Shown here: piece by piece, positions 1-12,030 of the stretch
How the letters are laid out: every line of letters starts with the position of its first letter
Numbering within the stretch: position 1 is the first letter of the stretch
DNA from: Amycolatopsis roodepoortensis
GTDB lineage: Bacteria; Actinomycetota; Actinomycetes; Mycobacteriales; Pseudonocardiaceae
DNA: 64,000 bases
Assembly (NCBI RefSeq): GCF_014873915.1
Contig: NZ_JADBEJ010000005.1
Span: forward strand, 2,294,001-2,358,000
Direction: 5' to 3'
The notes under the pieces: model-generated
Told to the model about the DNA's origin: nothing
Seen by the model: the letters and a program-made list of their open reading frames with translations, nothing else
The model's database searches: none
Translations under genes and position numbers: made by a program

Positions 1-4160
<4,160 letters not shown>

Positions 4161-4182
4161 GCCTTCGGTCCAGGTGGTCTCG

Positions 4183-4370
4183 CGTGACTGGACGGACGAC
4201 ACGCGTGATCAGCTGGACGACACGCGTGTCTGGATGGCCGACTCGCGTGATCAGGCGGACGACACACGCTCGCGGCCGGGCCGCCGCGTGTCGTCCGTCC
4301 AGTCACGCGTGTCGTCCGTCTGATCACATGTGTCGTCCGTCTGATCACGCGTGTCGTCCAGCTGATCACG
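4183..4370. repeat. Inverted array of eight contiguous 21-bp units
   Basis: Four units lie head-to-tail at 4183-4203, 4204-4224, 4225-4245 and 4246-4266. Four more lie in the opposite orientation at 4287-4307, 4308-4328, 4329-4349 and 4350-4370, around a 20-bp GC-rich centre. A typical unit begins CGTGATCAG and ends GGACGACACG. The outermost unit 4183-4203 is repeated exactly (inverted) at 4287-4307, and 4204-4224 exactly at 4350-4370. Most junctions form the palindrome ACGCGT, placed every 21 bp (two helical turns). The array lies between the kinase stop and tRNA-Gly. There are no unique spacers, so it is not CRISPR. No protein is assigned. Confidence 0.9.
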
Positions 4371-4445
4371 CGAGATCGCCAGACCGCAGGGAACCTCGAC
4401 GCTGACCCGAAGCGTCACTCACGGGGGGCTGCACGGGGATGTCCT

Positions 4446-4488
4446 GAAGGGCACCTTTGAGACGTTAGAGGTCTCAAAGGTGCCCTTC
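4446..4488. repeat. Nested-palindrome hairpin (18-bp perfect stem, 7-nt loop)
   Basis: Arms 4446-4463 and 4471-4488 are perfect reverse complements around the loop GTTAGAG. Each arm contains its own quasi-palindrome, AAGG-GCA-CCTT. It sits in a convergent gap, so a terminator role is plausible, but there is no T-tract. It belongs with the similar elements at 17251, 17343, 17449, 23775 and 50707. Confidence 0.85.
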
Positions 4489-4506
4489 GAGACGCCCGGA
4501 CGCGAA

Positions 4507-4537
4507 AGAACCCGCAGGCCAGACGCCTGCGGGTTCT
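4507..4537 (-). terminator. Intrinsic terminator of tRNA-Gly
   Basis: A 13-bp perfect stem (4507-4519 with 4525-4537) has loop CAGAC. Read on the minus strand it lies just beyond the 3' end of tRNA-Gly and is followed by TTTC. Position and shape fit a rho-independent terminator. Confidence 0.8.
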
Positions 4538-4549
4538 GTTGTGGAGCGA

Positions 4550-4623
4550 TGGAGCGGGTGACGGGAATCGAACCCGCGTAGCTAGTTTGGAAGACTAGGG
4601 CTCTACCATTGAGCTACACCCGC
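4550..4623 (-). tRNA. tRNA-Gly (anticodon TCC)
   Basis: The minus strand gives a 7-bp acceptor stem (GCGGGTG/CACCCGC), D-arm, a 5-bp anticodon stem CTAGT/ACTAG with loop CTTCCAA, and a T-arm. Discriminator T is followed by an encoded CCA (4550-4552). It is divergent from tRNA-Pro. Confidence 0.97.
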
Positions 4624-4651
4624 GTGCCCCCGGAGTACCGGGTGCGAAAAC

Positions 4652-4674
4652 AGCTTAGCGTGACCCGCTAGGCT
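4652..4674. promoter_or_regulatory. Divergent -10 elements for tRNA-Gly and tRNA-Pro
   Basis: TAGGCT at 4669-4674 (plus strand) is a plausible -10 for tRNA-Pro. TAAGCT on the minus strand at 4652-4657 is plausible for tRNA-Gly. The -35 elements are weak, so this rests on the -10 match and position only. Confidence 0.45.
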
Positions 4675-4707
4675 GTGCGCACACCCCCCGGGAGATCGGG
4701 GAAGTCA

Positions 4708-4781
4708 CGGGCTGTGGCGCAGTTTGGTAGCGCATCCGCTTTGGGAGCGGAGGGTCGCAGGTTCAAATCCTGTCAGCCCGA
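4708..4781 (+). tRNA. tRNA-Pro (anticodon TGG)
   Basis: Acceptor CGGGCTG pairs with CAGCCCG. The anticodon stem TCCGC/GCGGA has loop TTTGGGA, giving anticodon TGG. The T-arm is GCAGG/CCTGT. The discriminator is A and CCA is not encoded. An ORF reading through this gene is a translation artefact. Confidence 0.97.
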
Positions 4782-4897
4782 CTCAAGGTCTTGGACCTGC
4801 ATGAACACCTCGTTCGGAGCGGCGGAGCGAGGATTTTCACTGCCGCCTCGCCGCCGAGCAGAACGCGGCCTAAGGCCTGTTTCAACGTTGATCACGT

Positions 4898-5209
4898 GTG
4901 ATGCACACTGTGCTCGTGGATCCGGGCGAGGCGGCGCGGCGCAAGGCTTTGCGCAACGCGTACAGGGAGCAGCAGCGTGTCGGCGCCTGGAGTGCTCTGG
5001 GGCTTGATCGTGCCGAGCTGGACGCGTTGTACGACTGGCTGGATGAGCAGCTTGGCGCCGAAGGCTGCGACCACAGCCTCCGGCTGACCGAGGTATGGGC
5101 GTTGGAGCGGGGTATGGACTGGCCGACGCTCCGGGAGGCTCTCGGGGACGCCGGCGGGTATTGCGACTGCGAGGTCTTGGCCAACACGGACCCGGACCAG
5201 ACGGCGTAG
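4898..5209 (+). CDS. DUF2695 family protein
   Basis: This small soluble protein has 103 residues if it starts at GTG 4898, or one fewer from ATG 4901. The C-terminal half carries the DUF2695 signature: CDHSLRLTEVWALERG, a Trp, then GGYCDCEVLANTDP. Conserved Cys and His residues suggest a metal or structural site, but no activity is known for the family. No transmembrane segment or signal peptide is seen. No clear Shine-Dalgarno precedes either start. It stands alone downstream of tRNA-Pro and is separated from the acetyltransferase by 208 bp holding a hairpin. Confidence 0.8.
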   Translation: MMHTVLVDPGEAARRKALRNAYREQQRVGAWSALGLDRAELDALYDWLDEQLGAEGCDHSLRLTEVWALERGMDWPTLREALGDAGGYCDCEVLANTDPDQTA

Positions 5210-5338
5210 GGCCCTAGCGCTTCGGCGAGTTTTCTTCGCACATCGGGTAAAGCACGGCCTCCGCGCACGGTCGCTCGACGCGGACCGGCGACATCGAAAT
5301 CCACACAGTCCGGCGTGACCGGACCGGTCACGACAGGT

Positions 5339-5377
5339 GTGTGGAAAGAGGGACACTCAACGTCCCTGTTTCCACAC
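5339..5377. repeat. 16-bp hairpin with 7-nt loop
   Basis: Arms 5339-5354 and 5362-5377 pair at 15 of 16 positions around loop ACTCAAC. Arm sequence includes GTGTGGAAA and AGGGAC. It lies 3' of the DUF2695 gene and 40 bp before the acetyltransferase. The arms are not internally palindromic, unlike most other hairpins in this window. Confidence 0.75.
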
Positions 5378-5417
5378 ACCCCGCACGCAGCGTCACACCT
5401 CACCCGGCTCGGCTTTA

Positions 5418-5876
5418 ATGGCGATCATGGAGATCCGCCACGCCCGCACCGCCGACGCCCCAGCCGTGACCGCACTCCTCACCGAGCTGGGTTACCCGGA
5501 CAACGACGAGACCGACGTGCGCGGACGGCTCGAACGCTGGGCCCGCCATCCCGAGGGTGCGGCGTTCGTCGCCGAGGTGGACGACGAGGTGGTCGGTGTC
5601 GTCGCGGTCGTCGCGATCCCGCTTCTCGAGCGGCCGGGTTCCGGCGGGCGGATCGTGGCCCTGGTGGTGGATGAGACCCGGCGAGGCTCGGGCATCGGAC
5701 GCGAGCTGGTCGCCGCGGCTGAAGCGGAGGCGCTGCGCTTGGGCTGCGACACCATGGAGGTCACCAGCTCCCGCCACCGGACCGCCGCGCACGCCTTCTA
5801 TCGCGCGCGGGGATACGAGGACCACTGCGAACGCAGCGCACGATTCCTCCGAAGGCTGAGCACTCCCGGATCGTGA
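5418..5876 (+). CDS. GNAT family N-acetyltransferase
   Basis: Predicted to transfer an acetyl group from acetyl-CoA to an amine on an unknown substrate. The protein has 152 residues from ATG 5418; ATG 5427 is an alternative. It begins with the GNAT first strand (IRHARTADAPAVTALL). The acetyl-CoA pyrophosphate loop is RRGSGIGRELV near residues 85-95, followed by the C-terminal AHAFYRARGY typical of the fold. It is monocistronic between a hairpin and the ROK regulator 42 bp downstream. There is no specific clue to substrate. Confidence 0.88.
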   Translation: MAIMEIRHARTADAPAVTALLTELGYPDNDETDVRGRLERWARHPEGAAFVAEVDDEVVGVVAVVAIPLLERPGSGGRIVALVVDETRRGSGIGRELVAAAEAEALRLGCDTMEVTSSRHRTAAHAFYRARGYEDHCERSARFLRRLSTPGS

Positions 5877-5918
5877 GAGCCCTAGGCCCACCGGCACCCG
5901 CTTGCGAACATCGGCACC

Positions 5919-7085
5919 GTGACCGGCAGGCGGAGCGCCAGTGCCAGCGCGGTGATCCGCGTGGTGCTGGACGAAGGGGCGATCGCGCGCAGCACCATCG
6001 CGCGCCGCACCGGGCTGAGCGCCGCGGCCGTCACCGGGCATGTGGCGGAACTGATGCGCCGCGGGTTCCTCACCGAGCTGCCCGAGGTCGCCGGCGCGGT
6101 CGGCAGGCCGTTCGTGCCCGTGGACCTCGACACGGGGCGGTTCGTGGTGTGCGGAGCGCATGTCGCGGTCGACCATCTCACCGTCGGGCTGCTGGACCTA
6201 CGCGGGAAAGTGCTGGCACAGCACGAAACCCCGCATCACGGCGCCGAGCCCGCCGTACAGGCCGCGCAGATCGCGGAGCTGCTCGACGACCTCCTCGTCG
6301 GACACGCGCCGGAGCGGACGCCGCTCGGGTTGGGGGTGGCGACCGGCGGCTGGGTCGACGAGTCTTCGGGGACGGTGGTGGAGCACGGTCTGCTCGGCTG
6401 GCACGGGGTCCCGTTGCGCGATCTGCTCACCGAGGTCACCGGTCTCGACGTCCGGGTCGACGGGCATTCGCGGGCGCTCATCCACGCCGAACGCCTGCTG
6501 GGGCAACCGAGAGCGCGCCGCAGTGTGGTGCAGTTGTTCACCGGCAACGTGGTCGACGCCGCCTTCGCTACCGGTGACACCGTCCATCATGGACCGCGGT
6601 CGGCGGCGGGCGCCGTCGCGCATCTGCGGGTCGACGACAGCGAGGAACCGTGCCGCTGCGGCCGATCCGGTTGTCTCGAAGCCACCGTTTCGGAGCGCAC
6701 GGTCGCCCGCAAGGCCGTCGAAGCACGAATCGTCGAAAAACCGATCTTCGCCGACGTACTCCGTTTGGCGGCATCGGGAAACAAAAGTGCCGTCGCCCTT
6801 TTCCATGAACGCGCGAGAATCATCGGACAGGCCGCCGCATTGCTCTTCGACGTCCTCAATCCGGAAATCCTCATCGTGCTCGACCAGAGTGTACGCGACG
6901 TCGAAGGCTGCCTTTCCACGATCCGGGACGAGGTCTCCCAGCGCTCCTGGGTCTGCCAGGACGCCGAGAAAAACGTTGCCGCGTCGAGCTTTCCGGGCAC
7001 CGAGCTGGCGACGGCGGGCGCGGCGGTCATGCTGAACGCCCTCTACGGGGATCCGCTTTTCACGAACCTCGCCAACGCCTCCTGA
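5919..7085 (+). CDS. ROK family transcriptional regulator
   Basis: The protein has 388 residues from GTG 5919. An N-terminal winged HTH (about 1-65; STIARRTGLSAAAVTGHVAELMRRG) precedes a ROK domain. The ROK zinc motif CRCGRSGCLE is present. The typical kinase catalytic region is not obvious, so it is probably a regulator rather than a sugar kinase. It lies 89 bp upstream of the sulfonate operon on the same strand, with a promoter between, so control of that operon is a reasonable inference. ROK regulators usually respond to sugars, which makes the pairing with sulfonate genes unusual. The effector is unknown. Confidence 0.9.
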   Translation: MTGRRSASASAVIRVVLDEGAIARSTIARRTGLSAAAVTGHVAELMRRGFLTELPEVAGAVGRPFVPVDLDTGRFVVCGAHVAVDHLTVGLLDLRGKVLAQHETPHHGAEPAVQAAQIAELLDDLLVGHAPERTPLGLGVATGGWVDESSGTVVEHGLLGWHGVPLRDLLTEVTGLDVRVDGHSRALIHAERLLGQPRARRSVVQLFTGNVVDAAFATGDTVHHGPRSAAGAVAHLRVDDSEEPCRCGRSGCLEATVSERTVARKAVEARIVEKPIFADVLRLAASGNKSAVALFHERARIIGQAAALLFDVLNPEILIVLDQSVRDVEGCLSTIRDEVSQRSWVCQDAEKNVAASSFPGTELATAGAAVMLNALYGDPLFTNLANAS

Positions 7086-7107
7086 GTTACTTCACTAAAT
7101 CGCAAAA

Positions 7108-7140
7108 TTGACGCTCGTCGCGGGCCTGCGAAGAATCTTC
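7108..7140 (+). promoter_or_regulatory. Promoter and overlapping palindrome before the sulfonate operon
   Basis: TTGACG (7108-7113), 17 bp, then AAGAAT (7131-7136) make a good vegetative promoter. The palindrome GAAGAATCTTC (7130-7140) overlaps the -10 and is a candidate operator for the preceding ROK protein. The start codon is at 7175. Confidence 0.6.
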
Positions 7141-7174
7141 TTCAACGACGCATACCCGAACGAAAGAGCCCACC

Positions 7175-8194
7175 GTGAAGAAACCAGTGCCCTTGATCGC
7201 CGCGCTCATCGCCGGATTGGCGCTGTCCGGCTGCGGCGCCTCCGCCACTCCGGCGGGCGTGGCCGGGCAGCCGGAGAAGCTCGAACTCCGCTACCAGGGG
7301 TCGGCGAACAACGTCACCTTCCCCGAACTCGCCGAGGACCTCGGGTACTTCGGCCCGGTCAAACTCAAGTGGGTCGGCAACACGATCAGCGGGCCGCAGG
7401 ACATCCAGTCCGCCGCGACCGACCAGACCGACTTCGGCGGCGCCTTCACCGGCGCGGTCGCCAAACTCGTCGACGCCGGCGCCCCGATCAAGGCCGTCGT
7501 CAACTACTACGGCTCCGACGAGAAGACCTTCTTGGGCTTCTACGTCAAGGAAGACAGCCCGATCCGCACGGCGCGCGACCTCATCGGCAAGAAGGTCGGC
7601 GTCAACACCGTCGGCGCGAACCTGGAGGCCGCCCTCGACACCTGGCTCAAACGCAACGGCCTCTCCGACGCCGAGATCGACCAGGTGCAGCTCGTCGTCC
7701 TGCCGCCGATCAACACCGAACAAGCCTTGCGTAACGGCCAGATCGACGTCGCCGCGCTCAACGGCGTCCTCCAGGACCGCGCCCTCGCCGGAGGCGGCGT
7801 GCGGCCCATCGTGAAGGACGTGGAGGCGTTCGGCCCCTACAACGGCGGGCCGTACGTGCTGCGGACCGACTTCATCAAGAAGTACCCGGAGACCACGAAG
7901 ACCTTCGTCACCGGCGTGGCCAAGGCGATCGAATGGGCGCGCACCACACCACGCGACGAGGTGATCGCGCGGTTCACCAAGATCATCCAGAACCGCGGCC
8001 GCAACGAGAACACCGACACGCTCAAGTACTGGAAGAGCACCGGCGTCACCAAGGGCGGGCTGATCTCCGACCACGACTACACCCTCTGGACCGGCTGGCT
8101 CAAGCAGTCCGGCTTCATCAAGAACGACCAGGTCGACCTCGAGAAGATCTACACCAACGAATTCAACCCGTACCGCGAAGGCGGTGGCGCATGA
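7175..8194 (+). CDS. ABC transporter substrate-binding lipoprotein (aliphatic sulfonate/NitT-TauT type)
   Basis: This is the extracytoplasmic binding component of the sulfonate importer. The protein has 339 residues from GTG 7175. It has a lipoprotein signal (KKPVPLIAALIAGLALSGC) with a lipobox Cys near residue 20. The mature part has the periplasmic-binding fold of the SsuA/TauA/NitT class, including GPQDIQSAATDQTDFGG and KKVGVNTVGANLEAALDTWL. It is the first gene of a five-gene operon, and its TGA overlaps the ATG of the ATPase (ATGA). The true ligand is unknown; neighbouring oxygenases point to organosulfur compounds. Confidence 0.92.
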   Translation: MKKPVPLIAALIAGLALSGCGASATPAGVAGQPEKLELRYQGSANNVTFPELAEDLGYFGPVKLKWVGNTISGPQDIQSAATDQTDFGGAFTGAVAKLVDAGAPIKAVVNYYGSDEKTFLGFYVKEDSPIRTARDLIGKKVGVNTVGANLEAALDTWLKRNGLSDAEIDQVQLVVLPPINTEQALRNGQIDVAALNGVLQDRALAGGGVRPIVKDVEAFGPYNGGPYVLRTDFIKKYPETTKTFVTGVAKAIEWARTTPRDEVIARFTKIIQNRGRNENTDTLKYWKSTGVTKGGLISDHDYTLWTGWLKQSGFIKNDQVDLEKIYTNEFNPYREGGGA

Positions 8195-8952
8195 CCGCCA
8201 AGATCAGTCTCCGCTCGGTCACCAAGACCTTCGGCACGCTGACCGCGCTGGACGACGTCTCCCTCGACATCGAGGACGGCACATTCCTCTCGCTGGTCGG
8301 CCCCAGCGGTTCCGGCAAGTCCACGCTGCTCGATCTGCTCGGCGGGCTCGCGAAACCCACCTCCGGCGAGGTCCTGATCGACGGGAAACCGGTCACCGGG
8401 CCGGGATTGGACCGCGGGGTCGTGTTCCAGCAGTACGCGCTGTTCCCGTGGCGCACCGCCCACGCCAACGTCGAGTTCGGCCTCGAAGGCGGCACCCTGA
8501 ACAAGCGGCAGCGTGCCGAGCGAGCACGGGAATTCCTCGACCTGGTCGGGCTTTCCGGCTTCGAAGACCACCTCCCCCACCAGCTTTCCGGCGGCATGAA
8601 ACAACGCGTGGCGATCGCGAGAAGCCTCGCCTACGACCCGGACGTGCTGCTGATGGACGAGCCGTACGCCGCGCTGGACTCCCAGACCCGCGAACTGCTG
8701 CAGGAGGAACTGCGGCGGATCTGGCTGCGCACCGGCAAGACCATCGTCTTCATCACCCACAGCATCGAAGAAGCCGTCTACTTGGGACAGAAGGTCGCCG
8801 TGCTGACGTCGCGGCCGGGCAGGCTCAAGGCCCTCGTCGACATCGACCTCGGTGACCGCTCGAACGACGACCTGCGCTCGGCACCCGCGTTCGTGGCCCA
8901 TCGCCACCGGCTGTGGGAACTGCTGCACGACGAGATCCGGAGGGCCGCATGA
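8191..8952 (+). CDS. ABC transporter ATP-binding protein (sulfonate/taurine type)
   Basis: ATPase subunit, 253 residues from ATG 8191, which overlaps the upstream stop by 4 bp. It has Walker A GPSGSGKST, Q-loop FQQYALFPW, signature LSGGMKQRVAIARSLA, Walker B VLLMDEPYAALD and switch His in ITHSIEEAVYL. This matches SsuB/TauB. It should act as a dimer on the cytoplasmic face of the permease encoded next. The downstream permease ATG overlaps its stop (ATGA), implying translational coupling. Confidence 0.95.
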   Translation: MTAKISLRSVTKTFGTLTALDDVSLDIEDGTFLSLVGPSGSGKSTLLDLLGGLAKPTSGEVLIDGKPVTGPGLDRGVVFQQYALFPWRTAHANVEFGLEGGTLNKRQRAERAREFLDLVGLSGFEDHLPHQLSGGMKQRVAIARSLAYDPDVLLMDEPYAALDSQTRELLQEELRRIWLRTGKTIVFITHSIEEAVYLGQKVAVLTSRPGRLKALVDIDLGDRSNDDLRSAPAFVAHRHRLWELLHDEIRRAA

Positions 8953-9785
8953 CCGCGACACTCGAAGCGCCGAAAGTCCACACTGGACCGAAAACAGCCG
9001 AGAAGCCCTACAAGAAGAACCGGATCGGCAAGGCTTTCCGCAGTTCGGCGGCGATCCTGCTCTTCCTCGCCGTCTGGGAGCTCGCTCCCCGATACGTCCT
9101 CGACGAAAGCACCAGGACCTTCCTGCCGCCGTTGTCGGAAGACCTCGCCGCCCTCTGGGAGCTCGTCCTCAACGGGCAGCTGGCCGACCATCTGCTGGCG
9201 AGCCTCGGCCGGTCCGCCGCCGGATTCGTGATCGCGGTAGGCATTTCGGTGCCACTCGGCCTGCTGATCGCCTGGTACCGGCCACTCGCCGAGTTCCTGA
9301 ACCCGCTGCTGGAGCTGGCCCGCAACACCGCCGCGCTGGCCCTGCTCCCGGTGTTCACGCTTCTTCTCGGCATCGGCGAGGTGTCCAAGATCGCGCTGAT
9401 CGTCTACGCCTGCGTCTGGCCGGTGCTGCTCAACACGATCGCCGGGGTGAACACCGTGGATCCGTTGCTGGTCAAGGCCGCGCGTTCGCTCGGGCTGTCG
9501 AGTCCGAGCCTGTTCCGCAAGGTGATCCTGCCGTCGGCGGTACCGACCATCTTCACCGGGATCCGGATGGCGGCGGCGTACTCGATCCTCATCCTGATCG
9601 CCGCCGAGATGGTCGGCGCCAAGGCCGGGCTCGGCTATCTGATCAACAACTCACAGGTCAACTTCCAGATCCAGCAGATGTACGCCGCGATCATCACGGT
9701 TTCGGTGCTGGGCCTGGCCATCAACGCGGGCTTCGTCGCACTGGAGCGGCGGTTCTCCACCTGGCGGGTCAAGGAGAAGGCATGA
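8949..9785 (+). CDS. ABC transporter permease (sulfonate/taurine type)
   Basis: Inner-membrane permease, 278 residues from ATG 8949. After a charged N-terminus there are about six membrane segments. The EAA-loop sequence VKAARSLGLSSPSLFRKVILPSAVPTIFTG, here broken as AARSLGLSS and KVILPSAVP, contacts the ATPase. It matches SsuC/TauC. Overlaps of 4 bp with both neighbours show a coupled operon. An AAGGAG Shine-Dalgarno for the next gene lies in its last codons. Confidence 0.94.
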   Translation: MTATLEAPKVHTGPKTAEKPYKKNRIGKAFRSSAAILLFLAVWELAPRYVLDESTRTFLPPLSEDLAALWELVLNGQLADHLLASLGRSAAGFVIAVGISVPLGLLIAWYRPLAEFLNPLLELARNTAALALLPVFTLLLGIGEVSKIALIVYACVWPVLLNTIAGVNTVDPLLVKAARSLGLSSPSLFRKVILPSAVPTIFTGIRMAAAYSILILIAAEMVGAKAGLGYLINNSQVNFQIQQMYAAIITVSVLGLAINAGFVALERRFSTWRVKEKA

Positions 9786-11104
9786 AACATCTGCACCTCA
9801 ACGCGTTCGTGATGCCGAACGGTCATCACGAGGCGGCGTGGCGGCATCCCAGCACGGATCCGCACCGCGCCGCGACACTGCGGCACTACGTCGACATCGC
9901 GCGCACGGCGGAGCGCGGCAAGCTGGATTCGCTGTTCCTGGCCGACGGCGTCGCCTTGTGGGGCCACGTCCGCTACAACTCGCACACCCTGTTCGAGCCG
10001 CTGACGCTGCTTTCGGCGCTGGCCGGGGCGACAGAGCGCATCGGGCTGATCGCCACCGCGTCGACGACCTACAACGAGCCGTACCACCTGGCCAGAAAGT
10101 TCGCGTCGCTCGACCACCTCAGCGGTGGCCGCGCGGGCTGGAACATCGTGACGTCGGCGGGCGAGGACGAGGCCCGCAACTTCAACCGCGACGCCAGGCC
10201 TTCGCACGCGCTGCGCTACGAACGGGCCACCGAATTCGTCGAAGTCGCCAAGAAACTCTGGGACAGCTGGGACGACGGAGCGGCCGTCGTCGACAAAGCG
10301 ACCGGGGTCTACGCCGACACCGACCGCATCCACCCGATCGACCACGACGGCCCGCACTTCCAGGTCCGCGGCCCGCTGAACATCCCGCGTCCCGTGCAGG
10401 GGCACCCCTTGCTCGTCCAGGCCGGTTCTTCGGAGACAGGCAAGGAGTACGCGGCCCGCTTCGCCGAGGCGGTGTTCACCGCGCAGCAGACTTTCGCCGA
10501 CGGCAAGGCTTTCTACGACGACGTCAAGGGAAGGCTCGCGAAATACGGCCGCTCTCCCGACGAGATCAAGATCCTGCCGGGGATCAGCCCGATCCTGGGC
10601 CGCACCGAGGCCGAGGCGAAGGAGCGCGAGGCCGAACTCAACGCCCTCATCACGCCCGCATATGGCGTGCGGCAGCTGTCGACCATGCTCGACCACGACC
10701 TGACGCCGTACCCGCTCGACGGCCCGCTGCCCGACGTCGGCGCCTTCACCGAAGGCGCGCAGAGCCGGTTCGAGCTGGTCACCGGCCTGGCGAGGCGCGA
10801 GAACCTGACCATCCGCCAGCTCATCGAGCGGCTAGCGGGCGGCCGGGGGCACCGTGTGTTCGCCGGCACCGCCACGCAGGTCGCCGACCAGCTGGAGCTT
10901 TGGTTCACCGAAGGCGCCGCGGACGGTTTCAACGTCATGCCGCCCACGCTTCCGGGTGGTCTCGAGGACTTCGTCGACCTCGTGGTCCCCGAACTGCAGA
11001 AACGCGGCCTGTTCCGCACCGAATACACCGCCACGACTCTGCGGGGCCACTACGGCCTCGCCCGCCCTGTCACCCGCACCCGAGTAAAGGAGCACGCCGC
11101 ATGA
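9782..11104 (+). CDS. LLM-class flavin-dependent monooxygenase (NtaA/SnaA/DszA type)
   Basis: The protein has 440 residues from ATG 9782, with an AAGGAG site just upstream. The TIM-barrel luciferase-like fold is recognisable from FLADGVALWG, TATASTTYNEPYHLARKFASLDHLSGGRAGWNIVTS (shown in parts: STTYNEPYHLARKFASLDH and RAGWNIVTS) and a C-terminal DGFNVMPPTLPGG. This branch uses FMNH2 supplied by a separate reductase, which is not in this window. Operon context suggests oxidative C-S cleavage of a sulfonate or similar organosulfur substrate. It is longer than SsuD (about 380), so it is closer to the NtaA/SoxA branch; the exact substrate is open. Confidence 0.9.
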   Translation: MKHLHLNAFVMPNGHHEAAWRHPSTDPHRAATLRHYVDIARTAERGKLDSLFLADGVALWGHVRYNSHTLFEPLTLLSALAGATERIGLIATASTTYNEPYHLARKFASLDHLSGGRAGWNIVTSAGEDEARNFNRDARPSHALRYERATEFVEVAKKLWDSWDDGAAVVDKATGVYADTDRIHPIDHDGPHFQVRGPLNIPRPVQGHPLLVQAGSSETGKEYAARFAEAVFTAQQTFADGKAFYDDVKGRLAKYGRSPDEIKILPGISPILGRTEAEAKEREAELNALITPAYGVRQLSTMLDHDLTPYPLDGPLPDVGAFTEGAQSRFELVTGLARRENLTIRQLIERLAGGRGHRVFAGTATQVADQLELWFTEGAADGFNVMPPTLPGGLEDFVDLVVPELQKRGLFRTEYTATTLRGHYGLARPVTRTRVKEHAA

Positions 11105-12003
11105 CCGCCCTCAACACCCAGGTCGAGGTTCGCAAGATCACCGGCAGGATCGGCGCTGAAGTCGTCGGCGTCGACCCGGCCAAGGAACTCGACGCCGCGA
11201 CCGTCGCGTTCGTCACCGAGGCCCTGCACGAGCACAAAGCGCTCGTCTTCTCGGGCGTCGACCTCGACGACGCAGGTCAGCAGCGATTCGCCGCGCACTT
11301 CGGCGAGCTGACCAAGGCGCATCCGACCGTCCCGTCGGTCGACGGCGAGCCCGCCATCCTGCCGGTCGACAGCGAGCAGGGCCGCGCGAACCAGTGGCAC
11401 ACCGACGTCACCTTCGTGCTCAACCCGCCGAAGGCCAGCACACTGCGCAGCCTGGTCGTGCCTCCGTACGGCGGCGAGACGCTGATCGCCAACTCGGCAG
11501 CGGCCTACCGGGATCTGCCCGAACCGCTCCGGGCGTTCGCGGACACGCTGCGCGCCGAGCACACCAACGACTACGACTACGCGAAGGCGCCGGAAACCCT
11601 CGACGAGGCGGAGCAGGAACGCCGCAAGGTGTTCGTCTCACAGAAGTTCCGCACGGTCCATCCGGTGGTGCGGGTGCATCCGGTGACCGGCGAGCGCGGG
11701 CTGTACATCGGCGGGTTCGCGCAGCGGATCATCGGGCTGTCGAAGGGCGAGTCGCGGGACATCCTGCGGCTGCTGCAGTCCTACGTGACCCGGCCGGAGA
11801 ACGTCGTCCGGGTGAGCTGGGAGCCGAACCAGCTGGTGCTGTTCGACAATCGCATCACCCAGCACTACGCCGTCGACAACTACGACGACCTGCCCCGCCG
11901 CCTGAACCGGGTGACCGTGGCGGGCGACGTCCCGGTGGGGATCGACGGGGTGCCGAGCGAGTCCCTCGAAGGCGACGCTTCGCACTACTCCCCCGTCGCC
12001 TGA
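11101..12003 (+). CDS. TauD/TfdA family Fe(II)/2-oxoglutarate dioxygenase
   Basis: The protein has 300 residues from ATG 11101, overlapping the monooxygenase stop by 4 bp, with AAAGGAG upstream. The iron facial triad is His100 and Asp102 in WHTDVTF, and His255 in TQHYAVDNY. The 2-oxoglutarate-binding Arg is in RRLNRVTV near the C-terminus. It should hydroxylate taurine or an alkyl sulfonate/sulfate so that sulfite or sulfate is released. It closes the sulfonate operon, giving two alternative desulfurising enzymes behind one importer. Confidence 0.93.
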   Translation: MTALNTQVEVRKITGRIGAEVVGVDPAKELDAATVAFVTEALHEHKALVFSGVDLDDAGQQRFAAHFGELTKAHPTVPSVDGEPAILPVDSEQGRANQWHTDVTFVLNPPKASTLRSLVVPPYGGETLIANSAAAYRDLPEPLRAFADTLRAEHTNDYDYAKAPETLDEAEQERRKVFVSQKFRTVHPVVRVHPVTGERGLYIGGFAQRIIGLSKGESRDILRLLQSYVTRPENVVRVSWEPNQLVLFDNRITQHYAVDNYDDLPRRLNRVTVAGDVPVGIDGVPSESLEGDASHYSPVA

Positions 12004-12017
12004 CCGCGCGCATGGGG

Positions 12018-12023
12018 TAAGAC
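12018..12023 (+). promoter_or_regulatory. Candidate leaderless -10 for the ECF sigma gene
   Basis: TAAGAC ends 7 bases before the GTG at 12031, the spacing expected when transcription starts on the start codon. No Shine-Dalgarno is seen. The -35 is unclear. Confidence 0.4.
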
Positions 12024-12030
12024 TGGCGTC

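Noticed and set aside
4183..4370. CRISPR array
   Set aside because: Units are contiguous with no unique spacers, half are inverted, and no cas genes are near.
4550..4781. tRNA pair as an integration site of a mobile element
   Set aside because: No integrase, no direct repeat of a tRNA 3' end, and the flanking genes look like ordinary chromosome.
4675..5007. 110-codon plus frame through tRNA-Pro
   Set aside because: It translates the tRNA (AVAQFGSASALGAEGRRFKS), a classic artefact, and runs into the DUF2695 gene out of frame.
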